Assembly: GCA_025642065.1 (NCBI GenBank) | Contig: JAODUP010000018.1 | Coordinates: forward strand, 570,001-634,000 | Direction of reading: 5' to 3' | DNA: 64,000 nt | DNA from: Paralvinella palmiformis | Taxonomy: Eukaryota > Annelida > Polychaeta > Terebellida > Alvinellidae | In this document: positions 21,230 to 37,200 of the stretch, in pieces | Layout of the letters: the number at the start of each line of letters is the position of its first letter | Position numbering within the stretch: the stretch's first letter is position 1 | Program-made: the position numbers and the translations under genes | The notes under the pieces: generated by a model | What the model was told of the DNA's origin: nothing | Databases searched by the model: none | Seen by the model: only the letters and a program-made list of their open reading frames with translations

Positions 21230-24200
21230 TCATACAAGTTCATAATATTTACATGAGACAGGATCATAATAACAGTTGAGCACTGGATCGTAAAGCAGAT
21301 CTAACACTTCATCACCATCACTCTCTCCTCCACGGAGTCTCAGCTCTGAAATGAAAACAAGAACAATAACATCATATAAATGTGTGTGTGTGTGTGTGGT
21401 GCGCGTGCATGAAAAACTAAAATTACTCATACACATGAAAAAGTGTGATATCATAACAAAGACAAAACAAAGAAATATGTCTGTATTTTGTAAGTCCTGA
21501 CACTAGACATCTATAATACATAAACAAACATAACATAATCTACCTTGTCTTAATATCACATAATTTATGTGTGAATACGCTCAATATTCAAATGTCAATA
21601 AAAAATTTATTTGCAACAAAATACACTAAAATCATACTCCAACATTCAAATGTCAATAAAAAGATATGATACACACTAAAATATGCTAAACATATACACC
21701 AATATTCAAATATCAGTAAAAAGAAATGTTATTCACAAAATAAACTTACCTTGGTTAGATGATATGTGATTATCTTTATTAGTTGATGATACTGCAACTG
21801 GTGGACTGAACACATTACCCCAGTCTCTGTTTATAGTAAATATGACAAAAGTTGGTTAAAATATATCCTATTAATATAACACATAGTACTGTTACTATTA
21901 ATATATGTCACATTAGGACACTTCATTCATACAATATTTTGAATCGCTTTACACTTAACATTAACAAATAAAAACTGGCTAACAAGTAACACTGAATTAT
22001 TAAAACAGCCAACAAATGAAAAATCAAATTAATTACTAATTCATTAACAGCTTTATGTAATTTACAATGAAACAAGAAATCAGCAATTTATTTTTAACAA
22101 TGCGTCAAATGTCTATCAAAGTAATATTCAGTTAAAATTTCTATAATTTAATATGTAATATTTTTGATGGATAACAAGATCTGGTCCTCTTTAGTATGAT
22201 TGGTTCTTTGTATAGATCAATTCCTGGCATATATATTTCATATTTTATGGGCCTTGCATTTCAATGCATCTAATGTAGAATAATCTGCCTCAAAAAACAA
22301 AAACATCTCGATCACAAAATTTAATAGTCAATAGTTTTATAACTACCAGTATCGCTGTAAGCCATATAATAAAAAGCTTTGTTATTACTAGTAATTTCCT
22401 AGTTGTAATTTTCACCAATTTACTTGTTTATATCTTCGATTCTTTATTCAGTGCAAATCATGAGCAATCTATTCATAATTAATGTTTGCAGAAAACATGA
22501 AGTTTTACATTCCCGAAGCATCAGTGAACCTAAAAGACAAAAGGCTGTGTGAGTCAACCTTAAATTTGTACACATATTATGTCCAGTTTTAATTGATTAT
22601 TTTGGAAATATCAGATATTAAGGTCGAAGCATCAAGAACATCCATTATCTACATGTTTATAAAGATGTTCAGATTCATTTGAAGTAATCAGGTCGCAAAT
22701 AACTTAAGATTACTAAAACTGACATTTGGCTTTGAAAAGATATTAATAATGTTGTGCTAGGATTTACACAGAAAAATATTTATGACATGCATGCATGCAC
22801 ACACAGGTGGGCGTGTAGGCATGTGCATGCGTGCATGCATGCATGTGCACACACACACACAGAGACAGAGAGAGGTTGGAGGTATCGGCCAAGTATAAGA
22901 AGCTGATGGTCTGGATCTCACTGACTGAAGAGTAGCGCAGATATAATACCAATGCAAAAGTTTATGAATATATAGGCTTACTGATGTATACGTTTATGGC
23001 TGTATAGATCTGTGGAAGTAAAAATTTTAAAGGATGTATACGTCTTACATTCTGAGGATGAGAGTGAGTTTGCTAAAAAGCTCACCAAAACTGAAAATTT
23101 CAGGCCTAAGTGGGTTCGGAAAAACTGATTAAAAATTCAAGGTTAGGAATCATGAGTAAAGCCAGTCAAATATAACCGAGTTTGGGTGGGATGTTGTAAG
23201 CCATTGAGAAAATCTGAATTGAGACATTTGAATACAAAGCAAGCATATCTTGGTATTTGTGTGAATGGGTTACTCAAAAAACAGATTGACAAATATTGTA
23301 GAACCAACCCAAGTGTACAAGATTATTATCTGAACTGATCTAATTATGACAGGGAAGCATTAATCAACATTTGGCCCATTTAGTTAAAACAATGGATTCC
23401 TCATTATCTGGACACTTACAAACACCAATTCAAAATGAGCAGATTATGTCAAGAAATGGAAAATAATTATATGCATCACATTAAAGGAACTATGGGATAA
23501 AGGTCATATCTGTGCTCCATGCTTCAGCATGAGAAACCTATTTTGGCAGCAATTTGATCTAAATCCCACAAATCCCCAGCCTAGAAGCAGCACAGAGTCA
23601 CTTATAACACATACGATCCGTTTCTAATGGTTGTAAGGCTCATTCAAGTTAAAATTTACTTTTAGGTTAGCAGCAAATCTAGACACGTCTTCCGGAGTTC
23701 ATAACTACTGTATATACTCGTGTTTAAGTCACACTTTTTATACTCTAAAATCAATGCCAAAATTAAATGTCTTATATGCGGGGTCATACTAAAAGGGAAG
23801 GTGATGATGATGATTGATGTTTTATGGGCACCTTTGTGCACATGGTAGACTAAATGGGTGTGATCAGAAAGACTTGTCATTAGACTATTAAGATATGTGA
23901 GCGTGTGTAATTGAACGTAACAGTAAATGAGGCCACGCAAAGAATGACCGTAGAAGCCACAGCAAAGGAAAATGATTACAGCAAACACACACTCTGTTAA
24001 TTACTACCAACGCTGGCACATGGGAACTACTAATAAACTACTTCAAACAGCATTACAGAAATTAACACACAGCAGCAGGCAACCTCAAGTGGCTGTCCTT
24101 ACCTATAGTAACACAGTGGGTAAAAACGGCCTGGGATTAAATCGCCCTGCCATCATTACCAAATGATTCAAGATGTGCTCTATCAGCAATGATTTAGATG

Positions 24201-24833
24201 GCACAGGAGATGATGTATTGTGGGCTGAATAGTATGACAAATCCGACACCGACTCCAAGGAAGGCGACCACACGTATGTTGAAATGGTGACGCACGAACA
24301 GATGTTCAGTGAAGAGAGTGACGATGATGAATTTTGTGGTTTTGAATCAATATTGCTTATTTTAGTGCGTCTTATATGCATGTTCCACTCCAGGGGGGTT
24401 TATTGGTCATAAAAACAGGTGCGTCTTATATGCAAGTCATGTTTTATATCCATGCCAGGTCACTGGTTAGTCGTGCCACAAGGGGTCAGTTGTGGTGCTA
24501 GCTGAGAGGAATACTTATGAAATAGTGGCCTATAGTGTATTGTGCTAAGATCTGGTTCAAGATGGAAAACGGATAATGTTTTGCCGATGTGGAAATTCAG
24601 TTTCAAAAGACAGATTTTGCTTCAGCGGTTGAATCAGTGATTTTTTTTTGTGATGATGGAAAATAGGCTGAAATTTAGCTGAATAAACACGCAATGATAT
24701 CTGACCTATCTACACTAGATATAAAACAATCTACACATGGAGATACAAATATTTTAACCTATTGGAAGATTATATATCCCTAATTTCTCATCAGACTGTT
24801 ACATATCAATGATTTATTCTAACACACACAGAG

Positions 24834-24865
<32 letters not shown>

Positions 24866-27546
24866 CATACAAACAAAGAGAGCTCACCTGGGATTAGACT
24901 GGGTAAGAAACTCCTGGCTAAGGATTTTCATTTCATCTCTATAATTATGAGTGCTAGGCTGAGATATAACCTGTAATAACAAGAGGTTATCAACTACCTT
25001 AACAACCTTAAAGTATTAATATTTCATTCAGATCTATATTTATATCACCTTCACCTTTACGTTCTCCATTATGTGGTCTGGTTTGCCAATTTTCAAGAGT
25101 AAATTGTTTTATTATATTGAGTGAAACTGTGGATTTTAATTTAACATTAAGCTATGCTTATATATTCTTGTGTGTGTGGGGCATGTTTTCGGGAAATAAA
25201 TTATTATAATCTTAATTCATTCCATTTATGGAGGCCAAAGTAAAAGGTAATTTATTTAGTGTTATAATGAGGAATGTAATAATTATTAACAACACACACA
25301 CTGTTTATCAGCCATCAGTTACCTTTAGTGTACTTCTCTCCGTATCTTCATCACTTGAGCCTGCCAGAGTTTCATGATCGTACTGATGAAGTTTAGCTGT
25401 TTTCTTTTCCGTTGATGATGACGCCGATGATGATCCAGAATCCATCATCTGGCGCTGTAAGCTGGCCAACATTTGTTTCTCGTATGATTCAGTGACCTCG
25501 GCCACTTTGTTTGGTTGGTACTTGGTAACATTATATGGCTGCTGATTCGGAAATATAAATGTTTTGTAGTGATATGACAAGCTGATTTAAAAAGTAATTA
25601 AAACACAATCATACAAAACTTATCAATAATGTAAGAGTTCAATTCACCATATAACTTACACCATAAAGAAACTACTGGTCTGTATATATATAAAACACAC
25701 ACACATGCACACACACACACACACATACAACACACACACACACACACACAGTGAAACCTGTATTAAATAACCACTCATGGAATAGATTCGGTTCTTCGAT
25801 AAATACAAGGGTTCTTTTGAAGGCAGGTACTGATTTTGTGACTACAAGTTTACTTTTCATCTTCTGAAGTCCTTTATATTTTCAATGTCCATATTATCAA
25901 TGTTTCATCATCAAGTGACATCACATAAAGTACATATCACCTTTACTCTGGATGAGTTGATTGCTGTAGTTGATTGCTGTAGTTGATTGCTGTAGTGTTG
26001 AAAATATTCAAACCCCCTGTTTCAATGACAAGAGATTTGACTCTTTTTTGGGGGTCAGATGTTGATCAATAAATAAACAAACAAAATATTGATGGAAATG
26101 GAGAGGATGACTAACACTGACAAGTATCCATAATTAATACACAATTTAGAAAGTGTTTTAGGTGTTTCCAAAGGGATTCCTCACTTATGGCTGTGGTGTA
26201 AGTGAGGTAAGGATATCAGTCACTGCCATGATACAACAGTACAGAGTGACTTCTGTCATCCAGACATAGGGATATGGCAAAGTTTCTCTACTAAATTCAA
26301 AATTACACCTAGTCTATGCAGGGAAGCAATAAAATACAGACTGTTTTGGTCTTCCCCACTAAACTATCCAGCTATGAAAAAATGAGTTATAATTAGTAGT
26401 ATTTCTAATACTGGTATTAAATGAACAGTTCACCCGCAAATACTATGATTTCAATGCGTAAAGCTGATAAACGTAACCCCAAATCCCGCAATAATAATAA
26501 TAATCACAAACCTTACCTGGTATCATAGATATAAGGAAGTAATCCTAATTACTGGAAGGTAGCCATTACACTTCCTCGTTTGCCCAGATTGTATGGTGTG
26601 AAGGAAAACAGTTACATGTTCTCATCTTAGATGGCACTAGGATCAATTCATCTTAATCATCCTAGTGACCTTACTTGTTCCTGTGCTCAACCAAACTACT
26701 ACTAATTGTGGCTGTTGTCAGTTCATTTTACATAAATCTGATAGCTCAGTAAATGCTTCTTGTTAAAAATTACAAAGCAATCATCTTAAGGAACTTCACC
26801 AAATAATAGTCTTTCGCTATTTCAATAAAATACGAGGCTGTTTGGACCAACTATACTATGATATTTGTAAGTATGCTTTTGTTCTGAAAATACATGTTTG
26901 GCTGACCCCTATTTACATTTTTATAAGTGGGTAATACACAAGGTTTATATTAAGTGATGTCAGATTTTAGGAGCATCCAGTCTGTGTCTGGCTTCAAAAT
27001 GGCAGCACCCACAGAGCATTAATGGTCGATTAACCAGGGCTTTGTACTGGATTATTTAATACGTGGTTGGTCATGTTCATATTTTGACATGATTTATAAT
27101 CTGTGTGAGTATATTTGTATTAGCCTTGAAACTCTATTTACCAAATGGATAAGCTGATTAACTCAAAAGAAACCAACACTCAAACACAAATCAAACCAAC
27201 ATTATTTGTTAACAACAATTAGGTTTTGCTGTTGTTTTTATATCCCAGTTGAGAGAATGTGATCATCATCTGGTCATTTTTTATAATTAGTTTTCAATTG
27301 ACCACATATCTGACAAGAGTCAGTCATTAGCCAATTATGGTCAAATGAGAGTACTGAACAGTATAGAAAAATGTGGATGTGAAAAGCACATTGGGAGCCT
27401 AAGAAAAAGTAGAACAAAGGCATAGTATAGTACTGGTTTGTTTATAATGGTAGCTCATAGGGGAGTCCATTTTTGGTGGTCTTTAAACAGTTGTGGTCTA
27501 TTAAGACAGGTGACAACATACAGGTTTTACTCTAATTGTATGATGG

Positions 27547-27585
<39 letters not shown>

Positions 27586-30500
27586 GTGTGTGTGTGTGTG
27601 TGTGGAGATGATTGGTGTTTTACGGCCACTTTTGTGCACATGGTAGGTTAAATGGGCCCAGCAACCTCCAAAGGTAATGAAGTGAAGTCAAAGATGAAAC
27701 AACCTTCAGATATGCCCATGCCCAGATTTGAACAAGGGTGGTAGTGATCGGTGGTCCAACACACTACTGTTAGACCACAGAGACCCCTGTGTATGTGTGT
27801 GAGAGAAAATCATTCCACATCAGAACTATTTAATTTGGACATAAAAAATCATTTTATATTTAACCAAATCCTAACATTGATGATAAGGTGACTAGAATAC
27901 AAAATTATATACTTACAGATTTTCTCCAATCTTCATTAGTGATTTCTCTCAGTGATCTACGATTGACACTCAGACGAGTTTGGCTGCTGTGGGGACTCTT
28001 GGCTAGTTGAGGTGCCACTTGCAATAAACCATTACTCTTAAAGTTCTTGGTCACCTGCGGTACGACAACACTTTTACCAGGTGACAGATTCCGCTGGCTG
28101 TCAGACTCCATTCTGGATCTGGATGTGTTGGTCTTCCTCTGATAGTCTACATTTTTAATTGTTTCTGAAAGCTGCTGGCTCATCTCGGCCTCATTTTCAT
28201 CGCTACTAGTTGTTAACGACGATGTGTTTTCACTGGTAAGCGTACTTGAATAATGCCTCCTGTTACGAAGTCTCGGCAAATTTCTCTCAGACTGCAAATT
28301 AACAAAATGAGTTGGTAACATAGATTAATCAAGACAAGCCAAATATATATATTTTAGTAAATGTACTGCTGTGGGTGGGTACAATACAGTTCATACCCAG
28401 AAACATATACATAAGAATTTCCTCATATGGATCAGCCACTTTCCTGTATTTACATATAAATTGCCCCTAAATACTAATATTTATCCAGAATATGTAACTG
28501 AATCTACATGAAGGAGAAATAACACTCAGCAAATCAGTAAACAAATACCCCATATACAGAAGCATTTTTTTCTAGGTTTGATTGACTTTATATATTATAC
28601 ACAACTGTTTCAGAGTTGTAAGAAGAATACAAAGTGGGTAGACTCTGCATGTCATACATGCAATTACACAACGATTATATAATAAATAATCTGTAAAAAT
28701 TTGCATTCCAATGAAACTCTGGCCACCATTAAATACAATAATGACAAGAAATGACAATAAATCCTGACAAGAAACAATAATGCTAAGCTTTCAAACTCAA
28801 ATAAACTGATATATAACAGTGAGTAGTAAATGATGGACATACCATACATAATTTTAACACAATTTTATGCATTATAAACTGTCCATATTGGGATCTACAC
28901 TGTAGTTTAAACCAGTGAAGATTTCTCAGATGAAAATTGCCCATATCATTTAATATGGACATCTGTTTTCAGGGTTGAAAGAAGTAATAATTATTTTTTT
29001 TTAAATCAGACTTTTAAAATTTAAATCAGATTTTTCAATTTTAAATAAGATTTTATAGATTTTTTAAATTTGTACTTTAATTTGGAGCTTCTGAATTGAA
29101 TACTTGCTCCCTATTAAATACACAATTTGGATACTTCACTGCATTCTGAGAGGAAATACCTTGAACATCTAGAAATGAGGCCAAATAGTGTGCCAAGTTT
29201 GACAGGTAAGCAAACTGCATACCATTTCACAAGTGTTTACAAACATTACTTGTTGCTGTTCAATAATTTATACATGAAGACAAGTTTCCCTGCTTTCTTG
29301 GTGCCCAGTTGGTTTCATATTTTCGACTGTACAAGTCTGAATGTCGAAATAGTGAACCATTGTGAATGCTCACCTAATAAACCCTTGCTGGCTAGACACC
29401 AAGTACTTAAACATTAACTCAATAATCCCTTGAATGCAAGATTTGGCTTCATGTGTCAGATAATCTGACATATGAAGCCACAACTTTTCTATGCATTTTG
29501 GGGATTGATGAGTTAATGTTTATTTACTTTGTCTTTAGCCAGGATGATTTGACAAATGAAGTAAGTGACTTCAAGTCACATCTTTTAGGTCTGACTCTAG
29601 AGCATCCCCAAATTCATCCAAATTATCACACTGAAGCAGAGTGGCTTCACTTGACACCTTCTATTGTGTTCATCTCCCAGGATCATCTTAACCATAGATT
29701 TGGGGGGAATTGTCACTGATCAGTATGACTTGTTAGACTACAGCTACATGGTGTTGAAATTTGTTAATTTTTTGTACTGCAAGTTAACTGATGAATCACA
29801 TGTTTATAAAATAATCAATACAAATAAATGCAATAATCATAAAAATCAAATGAAAAATAATAAATATTAATGCTTGTAAACTTGTATGTATGTATAAAGG
29901 ATGTATAAAGCATATCCATCCACATTTGTGGTCCGACAGGCTCGGAAAAAAAAATGGATGGAATTTTATTAAGCTTATCATATCATATCATATCATATCA
30001 TAAGAAGTTAGGACTTACAAACTTGGACTAACATTTAAACAACAGGTAAATATCTCACACAATAATATATACAGACATTTTTCACAACAATAATGTTTCT
30101 AAGTTTTGTCTACCTTTAGGTTTCCTGATTTGTGTTTTTCTGGTGCTACCTTTGGAAGTGAAACGAAAGTATAAAGAGCTTCCGACTTTCCTGTAGCCTT
30201 GTCCACTTCGTCAACATCTTTCACCTCTCTGTCACAAACAAAGAATAGCTAAAAAGTTCTTAGACTTAAATGAAACACCTAGAAAAGATCCCCCAATAAA
30301 ATTTCTATTATTATGCTAACGATGGCTAGACATTAGAATAAGGCATGTATTCCCTTTAGACTGGGTATCATCGTATACAATTAACATCCATATTTACGTA
30401 TCGCTATCTTCATATTCTTGCTCTCCTTCATCCCTTAAATCTTGGCCATCCAGAGCACTAAGCACGTAAGATACCAGATTTGGATCTACCGAATTCGAAT

Positions 30501-33500
30501 GAAGTTCTTGGATCTCTGACGTGTTGTGTGAACCATCTGTCAATAAAGATGACCGATAATAACAAAGGTTCATGGTTCATCAAGTTCACCAAATATTAGT
30601 ATTACAATTAATCAGCACGGTGACATTCAGAAAAAATAAAACGCTTTGTTGTACAATGAAAAACATTCATTTCTGCAAACATGTTTTATCCATGTAAACA
30701 TACGTGTTATCAGTTATGTTATTGCCATGAACAGCATTTTATCTTTTTAAATTTTAAATCAGCTGTCTTCAAATTGTTTCTATTTGTACTTTTTGTGCAC
30801 TCACATTTGAAGAAGTACTACGTTCATTTTATTCAGATATTTGGAATAATGAACCGATTATTGAAGAATCTGGCAGGACAGCTATTAAGGGCCACGTATA
30901 TTCCGATACAAAATTACTCAGATCCTCAAGGTGATGGAGGTGCCTCGTTTAACCAGCAAAACCAGTAATAATAAGTTTTGCCGTTCTTTCAGTTTCAATT
31001 TCTGTCATGTTTAAGTTATCCTATGGATCATTATATAAGCTAAGAACATGTTTTAATTATGTTCTAAATGTAAAGTGCCTTTGAGCAATTTAAGTTGAAT
31101 AAGGCACAATATAAAATACTATTATTATTAAAAACAAATCACTAAATACTATTATTATATTATTTTCTGAGCATATCCCAAAGCCAGTGATCTGCCAGCA
31201 CAGAACGGTAGATTCTCTTGGGCATGGACCCCACCCATATGTGATAATAACCAGTTAGGGCACAGCATCCTTTACTGCCTCTGTGTTCTGTTAGATGTGA
31301 GGGAGTTATCTGTTTAAATCACAGATCAAGACGTGTATTACATGAACTGGATGCATGTGATGTGTTGCGTAAATTGTTAAACATTTAAATGCCTTCTTAT
31401 TTTGATATCTACAGCTAATATGAAGAAAAAGAACAGCTATTAAAATGACATGTGCATGTGTGTGCATGCGTGCGTCTGTTTCTGAGTGAATGAGTGAGGT
31501 AGTAAGTGAGTGAAAACGAAATAAAGACTGTCAATCTAAATCAGTTAAAACATGCATCCATCAGTATACCTGATTCGGTTTCTGACTTCCTATTATCATG
31601 TTTAATATCCTGTGCCATTTCACGGATAATTTGTTCCACTTCGTCAGCATTAGCTACAATCTTTGGTTGCTGATAGGAGACCTGTGCTCTCTCATTACGT
31701 GTTGATTTGTTTCCACTGTTAGACCTCGACTGACTCGCACCTCGGCTAGAATTCATACTGGAATATGCACTGGAAGACTCATCTGTTAGGAGAATGCCAA
31801 GATTAACACGTAACACAGACACAGCATAACATTATGGAAGTGTAACTAATAATCATAGGAACTGATGTCTATATCATGAAGACCTTTATAGCTGCTGTCC
31901 TTCCAATAATAACCTATAATTTATGAGAATTTGGTTAGCTCTACAACAAATATGTACCTATTTATACCTGTATCATCAATAAAAGTGAGGAAATTGTTTT
32001 TAAATGTAGAAACCACATATGCTTAAAATGGTCCGTAAAGGTTAAAACCAATCCCCTTTGTAGATGTTGGCCACTTGAAAGTATATTTTAGTGTAATTCT
32101 TAATGTTGCTGTTTTATGGCCACTTTTGTGCACAAGGTAGGCTAAATGGACAGAGCAACCTCAAAAGATAATGAGGTGAAATGAAAGATGAAACACCATT
32201 CTGACATAGCCCAACCAGGGTTTGAACCCAGGTGCTATAGATCTGTTGCCAACCACGCTACCAGTCAGGCCACGCAGGTGCCCAGTGTAATTCTAGTGAA
32301 GAGAGAAATGTAAAAATAGTCTCTAGAGTAGAGTAGATGCAGTCACTTAATGTTATCAAAGTCTGAAAGAAACTCCACATATTTTCTCTGGTCTGATCCT
32401 GAATGGTAACAATATTATTTGTAAACATATAGGACTTGAATACTTGAATAACTTTTCTCCAAAATAAAGCAGTCTCTTAATTAATACTCCGGATAAAAAA
32501 CCTTAACCTGAATTTGTAACTATTACTAAATTCTGAGTCAGTTACAGACAATAATATTGATTTATGTTACAGTAATTTGATCTCATTTACACCTAGCTTA
32601 AAGATTTTAACTTATAAGTTCAGAGGTGTGCTTGTTTACAAAATGTTTTGAGCTCTCCTTTTCTCTCTACCTGTTTTGTTCACCTATGTTTACATCTTAG
32701 AATGATCTTTAACAAAATCTGTGCATGTGTTTTCCATTAATAGTTGTGTTCTAATATAAAAATATCACACATAGCACAATGTATTTTAATATTTGTACCA
32801 ACTTCACTGTAAGAAGTGAAAGAAATTGGATTTCTTACCTAAATTTAAAAGAAATATCCAAACAATATCTGCCATTCAGCCATAACAAAAAATTAAAATC
32901 AACATTATCCTAAATACAGGCTGGATCCTTTATAATGCTGTGTCTGGGGTCCAGGAACGTGAACTTATTTATAAGTGGACAGCAAAGGTCTTGTGTGCAT
33001 TAGTGGTAGATGATGATGATTGATGTTTACCGCCACTTTTGTGCACTTTGTAGGCTAAATGGGCTGATCAACCTCCAAAGGTGATGAAGGCAAGTCAAAG
33101 ATGAAACACCCTTGAGATATACCCACAGTGATTTGTGGTCCAGTACGTTACTGTTAGACCACAGAGATGCCAACATTAATGGTAGAGATGAGTGTGAACT
33201 GACAAAACATTTTGCCACCCATATTATCACATATTTTCTCGATTTGGGAATATCACATAATTTAGGAAAGTCAATCTTTTCATGTAAATGACAGAATACA
33301 ATGGGTCCCTTGCCAAAATACTCCATTTAACTCACAAGATTGGTTGAGGAGAGGGCTTAGTTTTATGTTATTTTGTTCAGAATTGAGAAAGTGGTTTACC
33401 TAGGTACAAAGGATTGGACACACACTGCCTAATTGTAAGTTTTAAATATATTTTTTCGTGATTTTGAATGGACAAGAGGCATAGAAAATTGATGTGCTGT

Positions 33501-34176
33501 GTCATTCATGGTGCCCACGAAGAGTGTTCATGGTCAGATAATGCTGTATTTAATCTCCTGGACAATGCCAAATATAAAGTGACAAGGGCAATAAACAGTG
33601 TACAAATATGATTTTAAATATTTAACATTCTAAAGACAAGATGCTACAAGCCACTTTCACATTTTCAATGTACCTGGTCAACTATTGATAAATGAATTAT
33701 GATCAAATAAACAACAGGGAACATTTATTAGTCATAAGGGCTGATTGGATGTACTCAGAAAATTTTAATTTAATTTTCCAAATTCAACCATCTTACAGTT
33801 CAAATATCTATAGAAAAAGATAAATAAAATGAGAATTTAGCTAAGTCAGATATGGCCTTCGCTGTGATTTATTGTTGGGTACATAAAATGTATTTTACTA
33901 GAAAATAATTATATTACAGACATACCAATTTCTTCAGCATATTTCATCAATTAACTCGTATACACACAGGAACAGTGTAAAGCCAATTCAAATGAGGAAA
34001 GCAGACATTTTGTTGTTGTCTTGTTTCCCCACCCTGCCAGCTTCAATATGGGTGAATATCACCAGCTGCTTACTTGTATACCCCCGAATGCTGCCATCTG
34101 TTGACCAAATAGTGAAATACTCTTTCTGGATAGAAGGCCATTGTTTTAATCCAGTTAGAATAATGAATGTGGTTTC

Positions 34177-34214
<38 letters not shown>

Positions 34215-37200
34215 CAATCTAGCTTGTGACCCACCTTGCTATATTCCTGCAATACCAAACTACCAATTTTTCTCTAATTAAGGAAGGTTTTCATTTCTTT
34301 ATTTTTGTGTTTGAAGATCTATTGCTGCATTGTGCGTTCATTACGGCATTTCAGGTTTAGTATAATAATGATAGAAACACAGTGGTTTTATGTGGAAATA
34401 TTTTTTCTACATAAAATTTAATAAATTACAAATACTAACTGTAAAGTGAGATAAGTGATCAGAATTATTTTATGGGCAGGGGCATGTCTGATAAATGGTG
34501 ATGACTGTCCATCATATTACTGTCAATGCTCCATGAACAGATGAAAGCGTACAATTGAACACGAGTTTATTCTAATATGCAGTTAAGCTCCAATTAAATG
34601 TTCATTTCTCTAGCTTAGTATCGATTACTTGACGCACTTCGTAATTCGTGACTATTGGTACTGTTTTTGAGTGATGACAAATACAATGTCTTAAAACAAT
34701 AAATTTTTATGAATAATAAAGAACATATGAGATGGAAGTATTCTCAACGGAAAATCACAGAAAGTTTGATATATTCAGTTTAAATAACAGGAACCCAAGC
34801 CCCCCCCCCCCCCATTATATCCCCTTCTGCGGTATACTGGACATTTTATATTAGAGACAGACTGTAGTCAGATAAATAGGCTAAACTAATCATATCTTCT
34901 GCACTTTTAATGATTTTAAACCTACATTTCTTCCGACCAATAACTGTTACCTTTAGAAATATTTTGACTTGAGGTGTGTTCTTGGCCGGCACTTTTCACT
35001 CTTGGTCTTCGACGTTTCTCGGATGAAGGTTCTCTGGGTGGATGTGGTTTGACGAACTGAGTTCCATCTTTGTTTTCTAAACTGTCTGTCAGAGCACGAC
35101 TAGTGTGTAGAGATTCTGTAAGAAGAGCACAGGCATTCTTCTGTGAAAAGCTTCTGCCGACGACTTCCCTAAGCCGACATAATCAAAAATAATTCTTAGA
35201 TGATCAAAGAAATCACACACATCACTGCATTATACCCAGATCTACTTACCCGAACCTGTATCTGATTTAACCCTGTTGTGTAGAGATTTACGATGCTGAC
35301 TAGATGAACTCCTCTGAAATGCAAACAACATCAACATTCATAATTATTAAACTATTTTTTCAGTGTGATTTTTTTTATATGACTGCTCATCAAATGGTGG
35401 CAATATTTATATGATAAATCAAAGGCAAATAAACTAGTGAAATTAATAATCCACCAAAAAAGAATCAATTTCAGAGATCGACAACTTATCTTTCTGTAAC
35501 AGGATCCCCAGATGCCATTTTATTTTTTGTTAATTGGAATGAAAACTACATCTAGCAAGCACACAAATGTTTCTAAAATAATGATTGTTTTTTAGGTAGG
35601 GATGTTCTGGGACTGGTACTTATTTTACTCTGGAGGAATGGTTCCGAGGTAATATTTTGGGCGGATGAGTTTAAATTTTGAGCCTGCATTGTTGGCTGAA
35701 ATTGGGGAAGCCAGTTATAGTTTTCGGTAGAATTTGTAACAATATTTACATGATTATATTCAGTTGACTTGTGCACAATGCCGAATTCACGTATAACATT
35801 AGGTGCGTTACTCAGCTGGCAGCAGCAATACAAAGGACAGTTAATCAATAACAATTTATTAAAACAATTACAATTATAGATTCTTTGAAATGCTATGTCC
35901 TATATGGTAGGCTTGGCTTTTATGCTAGGTACTTCTATTATGATGACTATACATGCAATGTTTTAGAGTTAACATATTGCGTCATTGAGGCGAGACAGCA
36001 TACATAGGAAATCAATGTAAATATGTTTAGGTGCATTCTGATAAGCACCTGCCAAGCCAAATTCTTTTGATAGGCTTTACATTACCTGCCATGTATTGGC
36101 TTGATAAGGATTAGGAATGAATTAGTTTATGGAATATTAACAGATATTATAGTTGTGGGTTTAAAAATATAAACTGTGATGTAGTGCAGGCCATCTGCAA
36201 ATATTGCTTCAACATTGTTTGGTTTTAGCTTATGTTTAAATCATTGTCTATGAACATGTTAAGTTGACAAAGGTCTATATAAATAGAACTGGGATCAAAT
36301 TAAAATGCCACTCACTCTAAAATATATTTCAAGTGATATGTTTAGCAGATAGGTTTGTTTTGCTTTTTCAAGGTTGCAACAAAGAATGTCCTGCATTTTT
36401 AACAAATGATAATACTCAATGGGAGTTTTTGGTACTATCTGAAAAATAATGCTGTGATGTGTAACTTTTTCCATATATATATATATATATATATATACCA
36501 TAGATACCGGCCATTAAGCCAAGACTTTGTGTCAACATTTTGACCCTTATTTTGGGGGGTCGGCTTAATGACAAGTGCTATTTCAGTGTCAGGAAATCCA
36601 GTTATCGGGAGAAAATATTTCAGTGTGTTAGCAGCCGTCTAAACTCTAGTCGTCTAGATGTAAACGGACATAAATCGTCATTTTGATTTAAACTCATGCA
36701 GTCATGGAGTGAAAATAGAAGTGAAACAAGTTGATAATAATTATACATGGCTTTGTAATGAAAATCAATATTTATATGTAGAATTATCAGATTTTTGTAA
36801 TTATGGATAAATGCTGTTGAACTCAGTAGCGCATTTCACAACTTCCAATTCGAAGGCAGTGTCAGTAATAAGACAACTCATACCCAAGAGCATCGTATCT
36901 CATTCATTTGGCGGCATAGACATTAGGGCACCCCCACATACATATTTGGTCTGGGCATATTTATACTAATAACGGGATAATTACTTGTTAATTTATTTAT
37001 TTTCTGTAGAGAGTTAGTGATTAACTGACTGCATATACCGGTAATTTACACTGTCTCGGTTATTGCCACGTTAGTGACCAAAACGTACCATCAAAGGCTC
37101 AGTACTAATTGACAATATGTTTAATTATTTCTAAGTCATTGACTTCATATGCGGTTCATTGAATGTTTCATCACACCGTTAACTTAAGTTTGAGGTCCTA

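Noticed and set aside
29127..29870. Cluster of plus-strand frames in a CFAP20DC intron
   Set aside because: Short, overlapping, without start or splice support and without recognisable motifs.
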